From NCBI RefSeq assembly GCF_004769555.1, contig NZ_RQFY01000001.1:620001-684000 (forward strand): a stretch of 64,000 nucleotides of DNA, written 5' to 3'. Of the stretch, positions 18,857-26,050 are shown piece after piece. The position numbers and the translations under genes were made by a program. Source of the DNA: Leptospira koniambonensis (GTDB taxonomy: Bacteria > Spirochaetota > Leptospiria > Leptospirales > Leptospiraceae). A model generated the notes under the pieces. It was not told the DNA's origin. It did not search any database and worked only from the letters and a program-made list of their open reading frames with translations. Each line of letters begins with the position of its first letter. The stretch's first letter is position 1.

Positions 18857-19012
18857 GTGACTGAAATACAAAATCAAAAACATGAATGGCTTCAAATAAA
18901 TAGCGATGGATTAGAGATATTCAATAAAATCCTAAACATGACAGATATTTACCTAAAACATTGTGAGCCTTATCTAGGAGAAATGTGCAGTATTTCTATC
19001 TCTAATTTATAA
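18857..19012 (+). CDS. Possible small ORF (GTG start), low confidence
   Basis: An uninterrupted 51-codon frame begins at GTG 18857 and ends at 19012, convergent with the toxin remnant, overlapping it by 6 nt. No clear ribosome-binding site precedes it. The peptide is mostly polar with no recognised motif. It may be chance. Confidence 0.2.
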   Translation: MTEIQNQKHEWLQINSDGLEIFNKILNMTDIYLKHCEPYLGEMCSISISNL

Positions 19013-19569
19013 TTCTTTTAGATATGCGCGGAGTCGTTCAATAATGGAAGTTAGAGAAGGCATTTCTCCATAATAAAGTGCCTTTGTAGTTTCAGATCTT
19101 TCCTCAATTTTCTTTCGCATATCGGGATTACTTAATATGAAAGCATCGTTCTTAGTTAAATCCTTTTCATCACCATTCCTAAATCTATTTTCTTTATGAC
19201 TTTTATACTTATCAGTTCCAATGAAATCTTGAACTTCTTTCATCTCCAACAACTTATAAACATCGTAGTAATGCCTTGCAAAATTTGCTATTTCTTGTCC
19301 GTCTGCAAGTTGACGATACTTAGTGGATATAGCCTGCAACTTCTCCACAAAAGTGTATTCGGGATGATAGCAACGAACTCCAACTGCTCGATTATCTATA
19401 TAATCTTGCATCTTATTGTTCTTAATCAAATACTCAGTAACCCAAGAAGAAATCGTCTTCTCGCTAAATAGTCTTTCTCAATCAAACTTGGAGAGAGATT
19501 TTCGGCAGAAGCTACCACTCGAACTAATTCTTTCCATTCTTCATCGGAATGTACAAAAGGTTTATTCAT
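19007..19569 (-). pseudogene. Internally deleted AbiEii-like toxin (type IV TA), frame disrupted
   Basis: The start at 19569 overlaps the antitoxin stop by 8 nt (ATGAATAA), the classical AbiE coupling. The first 34 codons encode an AbiEii-type N-terminus (SPSLIEKDY, residues 26-34), after which the frame runs into junk and stops. From about 19467 another frame resumes with EKTISSWVTEYL and then the AbiEii C-terminal half (YTFVEKLQAI; NFARHYYDVYKL) to the stop at 19007. The nucleotidyltransferase core (the G-S/T and D-x-D motif region) is absent, so more than 100 residues of a roughly 300-residue toxin are lost. This is a dead toxin gene. Confidence 0.78.
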
Positions 19570-20164
19570 TTATGGAAGACAGTAACTCTCTAAACTTTTT
19601 CCTAGCAGCGACTTTTCCGAATTGCTCCGCAACCTTTTTCAGCTGAGTCGAATTCAACTTTTTAACAAGCTTCTGCATTTTCTCATTTAGATTAACGGGA
19701 ACCTCTGCTAACGCTTTACGTTCATTCAATAATTCGACCAGTAAAAATTCGCGTGAAAGGGTTTGCGGGTAACCAGGACGTCTTTTAAAATTAAACTTAA
19801 CTCCTCCAAGTTCAACGAGGCCATGTCTTTTTTGATTATAAACAGTTAGCCAAGTATAAAGCTGTGTTAAACCTAAATCCAAAGAATTCAGCGCATTATA
19901 ATCTACGATTAAGAAATCTTTTGTTTTCAAATACCTTTCCACAAGTGAAGAGGCATCTGCTGAAACATCCCCAAACTTACTTTTCTTAGGGCAGAAATAT
20001 AGTCCTGTACGCTCTTTCTTAAGAAATCCTTGCTCAACAAGTTGTTTTAACTCACGATCAACGCTAGAGGAAAAAGCGGTCAAATCACCACGCCTATAAA
20101 CCTTGCCAGGCTTTAAGTGCAATTTGAGGGTATCCAGACTCATGATAATAATTAGACGTTTCAT
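19562..20164 (-). CDS. AbiEi-like antitoxin / transcriptional regulator
   Basis: This 200-residue protein (about 193 if ATG 20143 is used, giving the MSLDTLK start, which looks more natural) resembles AbiEi-type and related type IV TA antitoxins. It has an N-terminal winged-helix section (YRRGDLTAF..VDRELKQLVEQGFLKK) and a C-terminal domain (about 60-190) with LIVDYNALNSLDLG. AbiEi antitoxins repress their own operon by binding inverted repeats. The toxin gene overlapping its 3' end is broken, so the antitoxin is now free of its toxin. No convincing Shine-Dalgarno is visible for either start. Confidence 0.72.
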   Translation of the reverse strand: MKRLIIIMSLDTLKLHLKPGKVYRRGDLTAFSSSVDRELKQLVEQGFLKKERTGLYFCPKKSKFGDVSADASSLVERYLKTKDFLIVDYNALNSLDLGLTQLYTWLTVYNQKRHGLVELGGVKFNFKRRPGYPQTLSREFLLVELLNERKALAEVPVNLNEKMQKLVKKLNSTQLKKVAEQFGKVAARKKFRELLSSINE

Positions 20165-20166
20165 AG

Positions 20167-20186
20167 AAAAAACGTCAACGTTTTTT
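20167..20186. promoter_or_regulatory. Palindrome at the antitoxin 5' end, candidate operator
   Basis: AAAAAACG-TCAA-CGTTTTTT is a 20-bp near-perfect palindrome lying 3 nt upstream of the first possible antitoxin start (20164). Type IV antitoxins autorepress at inverted repeats here, so this is a plausible AbiEi operator. Its AT-rich arms make that tentative. Confidence 0.4.
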
Positions 20187-20312
20187 GTAAAAATTCATGC
20201 ATTTAAAGAAAAGGAAAAAACTGTAAAATAAGTAATCTTTTTTCTACTTCTACCCTCCCCTGTAAAACGTAGGGGAAAAGAAAGTATAGGTAGTTTATTT
20301 CTATTAGGGGGA

Positions 20313-20567
20313 GTAGATAATAGATATAGATTTGCTCGTAATCAATGGAGCAAGCATGGAGTTCATTCTCAAGTAGCAGAAGGAAACCAGAGATTACTCA
20401 AAACTTCCTTCGGTGCATATTGTTATACAACACCAGAATACTCGACTCCGTATCTGAACGAATTTGCCTTCCTCAAGAACGCAAAAGTCCTCGGACTCGA
20501 CGCTTTAGTTCAGAAGGAAGAGGAAGGTTCTGTGAGGATTGGAGCTAGGTTATTTTTACCTATTTAA
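20313..20567 (+). pseudogene. C-terminal remnant of an IS1595-like transposase
   Basis: An 84-codon open frame with no N-terminal part ([16 protein letters not shown] ... [10 protein letters not shown] ... LFLPI) aligns clearly with the C-terminal part of the larger transposase just downstream ([16 protein letters not shown]). It keeps the [16 protein letters not shown] block with the third acidic residue and the [17 protein letters not shown] block. It is therefore a truncated copy of a second, diverged element of the same family, immediately left of the larger one. The 20187-20312 stretch before it holds only a small GGGGA/TCCCC hairpin near 20256-20276. Confidence 0.82.
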
Positions 20568-21813
20568 TACACGTAATCCGAACCGAGGACCACCTTTCCT
20601 CCAATCCAGAACCGCCCCTTCCATTAGAAATACCGAAAATATAAACCTCTTCCCAACACCCCTACCTAAACACTACAACCCAGCACTAAACACTGATTAC
20701 TTCACGGAAATAACCAAGAAGATACTTAATGACTTCTACCCAAAACACTGTCCTACTCCTGAATGTAACAATAGAATCTTAGATAAGGAAATCTCAACAA
20801 GACCAGATCTAATTAGATGTCCTCAATGTAGATATCTAACATCAAGACTAAGTTACACTCCCCTTCATCATTTCAAACTTCCAATATGGATGTTCGGATA
20901 TATCCTTTATGAATCACTAATACAATACCCAAAGGTAGTAACAGCAACAGAACTAAGTAAGAGGCTAAGAATAGGATATAATGCAGCCAGCTTACTAAAG
21001 AGAAGATTCCAACTCTTTGCATCAAACCAATTACCAAAGTATAAGAAGCTAACCTACGAGGCTCTAAATGATCAGTTCAAGGACTTCCTACTCCCTCCAA
21101 ATGAGAATAGAGACATTACTAAGATCATGGCAAAGAAGCCTTATACTTGCGTAGACACTGTTGTATTATATTCAGCAGGTGAAAGAGCGAGCCAAGGTAG
21201 GAAACGTTACAGACATAGTGGACAAACCGCTTCTATATACCTTTCAGAGAAATTAGGAGGGAGACAAGTCGGAACTCTCGTCCAAACTATAGCAATAAAA
21301 CAAGGACCAGTATTCTTCTCATCAGTATCTAATCAGAAAGCGGATACGCTTGGACCTCTAATCAAAGAACATCTCCCTACTTGCACTCCCCTTTTTACAG
21401 ACCAAGGATACCCATGGCTTTGGGGAATATACAAGAACCACAGATCAGTAAATCACTCTGCAAGATCAAAGGACAATAGATTCAGATTCGCTCGAAATCG
21501 TTGGTCGAAGAATGGAGTCCACAATCAAGTAGCAGAAGGAAACCATAGAGTTTTAAAAACTGCTTTTGCTGCTTACGGATATATCAAGCCTAAATATTCC
21601 CAAATGTATCTGAATGAGTTTAGCTTCATTAAGAATGCTAACGTATTCGGACTGGATGTGCTGGTTGAATGTGATGGTGATGATGCCAACGAAGGAATGA
21701 GGTGTAGAGATAGGGATGCTTTTGCTGTCAATCCGAGAGCCGGGATGAAGGAGGCGGTTCGGATTGAGAGGAAAGGATTTTTACCTCAACACATCATTCA
21801 GAAGTTTGCCTAA
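20539..21813 (+). mobile_element. IS1595-like (ISXO2-type) transposase
   Basis: The frame of 424 codons begins at TTG 20539, inside the remnant; a true ATG is not obvious, so the 5' end may be damaged. It has an N-terminal Zn ribbon (CPTPEC near residue 72, then CPQC near 97), a helix-turn-helix stretch ([22 protein letters not shown], in part) and a DDE-type core: VDTVV, LFTDQG and [17 protein letters not shown]1595 transposases mobilise short IS elements by cut-and-paste. The last about 35 residues are not shared with the remnant and run into the end of flgF, overlapping it by 33 nt, so the C-terminus is probably read-through beyond the element. Confidence 0.8.
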
Positions 21814-22644
21814 CATCTGATCCTGAGTTTGAACAGTTTTCTGATTCGCCTCGTAAGAGCGGTTAACTTCGATCATCTCTACCATTTCAGTCACGACACT
21901 TACATTAGAAGCTTCTAAATAACCTTGGAGAAGATTTGGTTCTTCTTCTAAAAGAAATGGTCTTGGTTCGCCCGATTCAGGAGTATCATTATAAAAAGAG
22001 TCCCCTTCTTTATCCAAGTGACGAGGATTTTCAACAGTGCGGATCTTGATACGATCTAAAAGAACAGGAGTTTCAAATCTATTCTTATCTGCTCCGACAG
22101 AATTACGAGGATCGTTACCGATCTCACCGTTGATCCAAACTTCTCCGTTCTCTTTCACCAAAAAATTACCACGAGCAACTTTGATCGGGCCATTTTCACC
22201 CATTAAAGGAAAACCTTGAGGAGTCACGAGGTAACCATTCGTATCCAAAACGAATGCACCTGAACGTGAAAGTCTTTCCCCTCTATTGGTCAGAATGCTA
22301 AAAAATGCAGGATGTTCAGTGCCGGGCCTATCTTGCAACATCATGTCGAAAGGATTGTCTGTCTTCTTCACAGCACCTTGCTCGAATCTTGTATAAATTT
22401 CATTCACCTCGGCGCCTAATCCTAGTTTGCCGACCACTGGAGCAGTATCAAACGAGCCCATAGGCACCTTGCCCACGCCGTCCTCGCTGAATCTATGGAT
22501 CAAAAGTTCAGGGAAAGTTTTGAACAACGTTGTGTCTCTTTTGAAAGCAGTCTTGTCCACGTTTGCAAGATTATTGGAGATCACATCCATGCGCGTCTGC
22601 TGCACGATCATCCCATTGGATCCGGTGTACATTCCTCTTAACAT
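21781..22644 (-). CDS. flgF: Flagellar hook-basal body protein FlgF
   Basis: The 287-residue product has the rod/hook family N-terminus ([16 protein letters not shown], then [16 protein letters not shown]) and C-terminus ([26 protein letters not shown]). FlgF is a proximal-rod component of the flagellar basal body, exported by the type III flagellar system. I place the start at ATG 22644, preceded by GGAGAAA at a good distance; the open frame extends 35 codons further upstream but that leader has no family similarity. The gene stands apart from the flgG operon. Its last codons overlap the convergent transposase frame by 33 nt, but the C-terminus looks complete. Confidence 0.88.
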   Translation of the reverse strand: MLRGMYTGSNGMIVQQTRMDVISNNLANVDKTAFKRDTTLFKTFPELLIHRFSEDGVGKVPMGSFDTAPVVGKLGLGAEVNEIYTRFEQGAVKKTDNPFDMMLQDRPGTEHPAFFSILTNRGERLSRSGAFVLDTNGYLVTPQGFPLMGENGPIKVARGNFLVKENGEVWINGEIGNDPRNSVGADKNRFETPVLLDRIKIRTVENPRHLDKEGDSFYNDTPESGEPRPFLLEEEPNLLQGYLEASNVSVVTEMVEMIEVNRSYEANQKTVQTQDQMLGKLLNDVLR

Positions 22645-22761
22645 TCTACTTTCTCCTGCTCCATTTAAGGATCGGAGTTTTTCAAAAATCCCATTACGCT
22701 TTTGAAGACATAAAAAGAAAAAATAAGAAGGAGTTCCTACCAATTTCAAAATCCCATTATG

Positions 22762-22860
22762 GGATTTGGCCGCCTCCCGCCCGATGGCGGGACCGGGCTG
22801 CTACGGGTTCGGCGAGTCCGCCTCATCCCACCTTTGGTGGGACAAGCCCTTCGCATCCCT
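22762..22860 (+). repeat. Structured repeat, copy A
   Basis: From GGATTTGG at 22762 to ATCCCT at 22860, this shares three blocks with copy B in the same order (GGATTTGG; CGGGCTGCTACGGGTTCG at 22794-22811; AAGCCCTTCGCATCCCT at 22844-22860). The intervals hold perfect hairpins: TCCCGCC-CGAT-GGCGGGA (22775-22792) and TCCCACC-TTT-GGTGGGA (22826-22842). It looks like a folded nucleic-acid element. Confidence 0.7.
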
Positions 22861-22965
22861 GGCGAATAGTGATTCGGGATATTTTAGCCTAAACTGGAAC
22901 CAGCCCGGAATTCAGAATCTACATTCCATCCCAATGCAGGGCGGAGGCTCCCTTCATTTCATTTA

Positions 22966-22980
22966 TGTTGGAGTTCCCAC
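22966..22980 (+). repeat. TGTTGGAGTTCC motif
   Basis: This copy lies in the gene-free block between structured repeats A and B. It belongs to a family seen five times in the window, with core GGAGTTCC / GGAACTCC. Confidence 0.45.
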
Positions 22981-23129
22981 TCAGTAGAAGTATCACCCGA
23001 AGCTCTTAAGATAAGAAGCTATCGGATGTCCAACTGGGGAACCTTCTTTACTTAGCGGCTTTGCGTGAAAAAAAACTCCCCTGCTGGCAGAATGTGGTCG
23101 TTGCCTCGCTCCCGATGGGTCGCTGCGGC

Positions 23130-23224
23130 AGGGATACGAAGGGCTTTAGTCCGGCTTGCCGGATGAGCGCATGCGCGAACCCGTAGTAGCCCGATACGAG
23201 CAAAGCGAGTAGCCGCCCAAATCC
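23130..23224 (-). repeat. Structured repeat, copy B (inverted)
   Basis: Read on the minus strand, this shares the three conserved blocks of copy A (the central one at 23176-23193 matches 17 of 18 bases, the last at 23130-23146). The interval corresponding to the second hairpin of copy A is TCCGGC-AA-GCCGGA (minus strand, 23150-23163): a different sequence, but again a perfect stem. A GCGC-AT-GCGC palindrome lies beside it. Confidence 0.7.
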
Positions 23225-23226
23225 TT

Positions 23227-23242
23227 TGTTGGAGTTCCTACA
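23227..23242 (+). repeat. TGTTGGAGTTCCTACA motif
   Basis: This is a near-palindromic 16-bp sequence lying 2 bp beyond the end of structured repeat copy B and about 75 bp before the ATP-grasp gene. It shares its core GGAGTTCC with the other copies. Confidence 0.45.
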
Positions 23243-23314
23243 AGGAAGCTGGATTTAGTCTCATTTCCAAAAAACCTTTGACATCTCTTGTTCTGAGCAC
23301 TATCTATCCAGAGG

Positions 23315-24565
23315 ATGAAGAAAAAAGGGTATTTTCTCTCCTTAGGAGCCGGTAAAAACCAGGTACCCTTAATCTCTGCCGCGAGAGCCTTAGGCTTAGA
23401 AGTAGCCGCAGTAGATAAAAACGATAAGGCCCCTGGCTTTGCCTTGGCGAGCATGAGGATCATAGAGTCCACCTTCGAATATAGAAGGATCTTAAGAGCT
23501 GTCGCCGAAAACCCATTGCCCACTCCAATTATCGGAGTAGGAACAAGATCCTTTGGCAAAGCCACTTATAGCACAGCCTATCTTGCAGAAAAATTAAAAC
23601 TAAAATATGCAAGCACACAATCTGTATTAAAATTTTCTGATAAACAAATTTTGAAAGAAACCCTGGCTCCAAAAGGGATCAGAGTTCCAAGAGAGATCCC
23701 TTCTTCTGAGATCAAAGCAAAGTCTAAAACTTTTCCTTATCCTTGGATCTTAAAACCAAGCCAAGGCAGCGGCAAATCAGGGATCCAACTCGTGGGATCC
23801 GATTCTGATCTGAAATCACTTACAAATATATTATCTCCTAAAAAACAGCCCAAATCAAAAACTACTGCAAATTCTCCTCATCCTGAAACCTGGCTTTTGG
23901 AAGAGTATATTCCAGGTCCCGAATATACTGTTTTGGGATTGGTAGAAGGTTCTGAATTTCATTTAGTAAATATTTCCTTAAAGGAAACTTCTTCTTTTCC
24001 TCCTTTTTTAGAAGCAGCTCATAGACTTCCCTTCCCTAAATCTGAATTGGAAGGCGAGATCAAAATGTTATGCAGAGCAATCGTAAAGGCTACTGGTCTG
24101 AAAAACTGCCCTTTTGTGGCGGAGTTTAGATCGGACGAAAATGGAGATCTTGTTTTGATCGAAGCCGCTCCAGAAGTAGGCGGAGAATACTTGGCAGATG
24201 TTCTGGTTCCTGGTTACTCAGGTTACGATTATTTCACGAATCTGGTAAAACTTTTGGTGGGAGAACCAATCACTCCTCCTCCTTCTAGTTTAGAAATTCC
24301 TAAAAGACTAAAATCTCAAGTTCGTTTTGATATTCCGCCCAGAGGTGTTTCTGTCCTAAAATCCTGGGAAGATTTTCCTACAAATTCTGGTGAAACAATT
24401 CTTTTCAATCAGAACTTAAAAGAGCCCGGTACTAAATTGGATACTTCATTAGGAAATGAAACAAGAACAAGAGTTCTTTGTTTAAGATCAAAGGTTTCTT
24501 CTTCAGAAGAAGAATGGAATGGTTCCGTTAAAAATCGTTTGAAGGCGGAATATGAAGCCCGCTGA
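23315..24565 (+). CDS. ATP-grasp ligase
   Basis: This 416-residue protein begins with a PurK/carbamoyl-phosphate-synthase-like Rossmann segment (KGYFLSLGAGKNQVPLISAA) followed by the ATP-grasp fold. WILKPSQGSGKSGI binds the nucleotide, LLEEYIPGPEYTVLG lies in the central sheet and VAEFRSDENGDLVLIEAAPEVGGEY supplies the metal-binding Glu/Asn region. ATP-grasp enzymes join a carboxylate to an amine or similar nucleophile through an acyl phosphate. It is the first gene of a four-gene operon with overlapping ends (14 nt with the next gene). It may build an amide or peptide bond in a small molecule or surface modification; the product is unknown. Confidence 0.9.
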   Translation: MKKKGYFLSLGAGKNQVPLISAARALGLEVAAVDKNDKAPGFALASMRIIESTFEYRRILRAVAENPLPTPIIGVGTRSFGKATYSTAYLAEKLKLKYASTQSVLKFSDKQILKETLAPKGIRVPREIPSSEIKAKSKTFPYPWILKPSQGSGKSGIQLVGSDSDLKSLTNILSPKKQPKSKTTANSPHPETWLLEEYIPGPEYTVLGLVEGSEFHLVNISLKETSSFPPFLEAAHRLPFPKSELEGEIKMLCRAIVKATGLKNCPFVAEFRSDENGDLVLIEAAPEVGGEYLADVLVPGYSGYDYFTNLVKLLVGEPITPPPSSLEIPKRLKSQVRFDIPPRGVSVLKSWEDFPTNSGETILFNQNLKEPGTKLDTSLGNETRTRVLCLRSKVSSSEEEWNGSVKNRLKAEYEAR

Positions 24566-25187
24566 TCATCCTTCCAAAGAAGCTTGGGAAACTCATTATA
24601 CCAGACCTAAGGCCAAACTTTCTTATCCGGATGAAAACTTAGTTCGTATGATCTCTAAGTTTCCCTCTTCTTCCCCTTCTCCCAAAGCTTTGGATTTTGG
24701 TACTGGTTCAGGAAGACATTGTGCTCTTTTAAAAGATTTTGGTTACGAAGTTTCTGCCGCGGATTATAGCGAGAATTCTATCCAATCAGTTAAGGAATCT
24801 TATCCTTGGGCAAAAACTTTTCTTCTAAATTCTCCCCCTTATCCTTTTGCGGATGAAGAGTTTGATCTTATTGTAAGTTGGGGAGTTCTACATTATAATT
24901 CTCCAAATCTCGCAAAATCGATGTTAGATGATACCTTTCGTATTTTAAAAAAAAGTGGTTATCTGGCAGCTTCTGTAAGAGCAGAAGGTGATACTCATCT
25001 TAAGGCAGAAAAAGGTAAAATAGGAACCGCGGATCTTGCTGGCGGCGCCACTTGGTTTTATTCCAAAGAAGATTTGCAAAACCTTCTTCAAAAATTTTCT
25101 TCTTTTGAGATCGGTTATACGGAGAGAACTCCATTAGGAAAATTGGATGAGAGGATTTGTCATTGGATCTTTCTCGCCAAAAAATAA
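24552..25187 (+). CDS. Class I SAM-dependent methyltransferase
   Basis: This 211-residue protein has SAM-binding motif I ALDFGTGSGRHCALL (near residue 45), the acidic post-I DYS and the DLIVSWGVLHY motif IV region. It transfers a methyl group from S-adenosylmethionine to an unknown acceptor. The start overlaps the ATP-grasp gene by 14 nt, and the stop overlaps the next methyltransferase's possible start by up to 31 nt. The co-translation implies that the three enzymes modify one compound. Confidence 0.9.
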   Translation: MKPADHPSKEAWETHYTRPKAKLSYPDENLVRMISKFPSSSPSPKALDFGTGSGRHCALLKDFGYEVSAADYSENSIQSVKESYPWAKTFLLNSPPYPFADEEFDLIVSWGVLHYNSPNLAKSMLDDTFRILKKSGYLAASVRAEGDTHLKAEKGKIGTADLAGGATWFYSKEDLQNLLQKFSSFEIGYTERTPLGKLDERICHWIFLAKK

Positions 25188-26050
25188 TCCAAGAAGAATG
25201 TCCTCTTGGCGGGGACTGCGACTGGGAACCTTTATACAGATCCGAATTCGGAAACTTCGATCTTTCTATCCAAACTTGTAAGACCTGCGGTTTCCAAGCC
25301 CAATTCCCAAGACCTGAACCTGAATCATTATATACGGAAGAATATTATACTGGTAACCAGGAATTCACTTATAGAGACGAAAGAAAGACTGAAAAATTTG
25401 ATCGTTATGTTTGGTTTGCTCGTTTAAAAAATATTTCTAAATTCAAATCTTCCGGAAATTTCTTAGATATTGGCTGTTCCTTCGGTGGTTTTTTAGAATG
25501 CGCTAAAGAAAAAGGATTCATGCCTTATGGTGTGGAAATTTCTCCCTTCTCCGCCAAACAAGCAGAAGCGAGAGGTTTCAAAATTTGGCAGGGCCAATTC
25601 TTAGATGCAGATATTCCAGAAAACTTTTTCGATGTGATCACACTCATTGAAGTGATAGAACATCTAGAAAACCCAAAAGAAGTATTTAATAAACTCACCA
25701 AAGTTTTAAAACCTGACGGATTACTTCTCATTCAGACTGCAAATTTCGACGCCTGGCAGGCAATGGAAGCAGGTAAAAATTATCACTATTATTTGCCCGG
25801 CCATGTGTATTATTATTCTGCAAAAATCCTTCGGAAAATTCTTGCCAGAAGAGGATTCGAAAGACAGATTACTTACCTCGGAGTGGACTTCCCTCTTTCC
25901 GCCAAACTTTTAAAATCCAGGGGAAGTTTTTCAAGCTGGAAGGATTATTTAAAATGGTTTCGGATCTCTTTTTACCATTTTAAAAGTAAACTTTCCAAAA
26001 AAGGAATACCACTCACATCTTCTATGGTGCATTACGCGATTAAGAAATGA
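25163..26050 (+). CDS. SAM methyltransferase with N-terminal zinc-binding motif
   Basis: About 295 residues. The N-terminus has paired cysteines (CPLGGDCDW and CKTCGF) like the zinc-binding cap of C-methyltransferases that act on sugars. It is followed by a SAM domain: FLDIGCSFGGFL, VEIS and ITLIEVIEHLENP. No ATG opens it; TTG at 25157 or 25163 is possible, and I prefer 25163 because AGAGGA at 25150-25155 then has 7-nt spacing. It overlaps the previous gene by about 25 nt, and its last 4 nt overlap the YihY-like gene start (ATGA). A sugar or polyketide-like substrate is possible but unproven. Confidence 0.87.
   Translation: MDLSRQKIIQEECPLGGDCDWEPLYRSEFGNFDLSIQTCKTCGFQAQFPRPEPESLYTEEYYTGNQEFTYRDERKTEKFDRYVWFARLKNISKFKSSGNFLDIGCSFGGFLECAKEKGFMPYGVEISPFSAKQAEARGFKIWQGQFLDADIPENFFDVITLIEVIEHLENPKEVFNKLTKVLKPDGLLLIQTANFDAWQAMEAGKNYHYYLPGHVYYYSAKILRKILARRGFERQITYLGVDFPLSAKLLKSRGSFSSWKDYLKWFRISFYHFKSKLSKKGIPLTSSMVHYAIKK

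Larger units (their letters stand above)
22645..23314. other. Gene-free, GC-rich, repeat-bearing block
   Basis: I see no convincing gene in these 670 bp. The block contains two inverted copies of a structured repeat (22762-22860 and 23130-23224) and at least three copies of the GGAGTTCC motif (22730, 22970, 23231). It is conspicuously richer in G and C than the island to its left. The upstream leader of flgF and the promoter of the ATP-grasp operon must also lie here. Confidence 0.7.

Noticed and set aside
19196..19646. Plus-strand ORFs of 91 and 76 codons over the toxin-antitoxin locus
   Set aside because: They are antisense to the AbiE-like genes and show no recognisable motif.
20256..20276. 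TCCCCT-N9-AGGGGA hairpin as an attC or IS end
   Set aside because: The stem is only 6 bp, no recombinase consensus or duplicate is visible, and the element ends are unknown.
22645..22749. Upstream extension of flgF by 35 codons
   Set aside because: The leader has no resemblance to rod proteins and the internal ATG at 22644 has a good GGAGAAA ribosome-binding site, so I use 22644.
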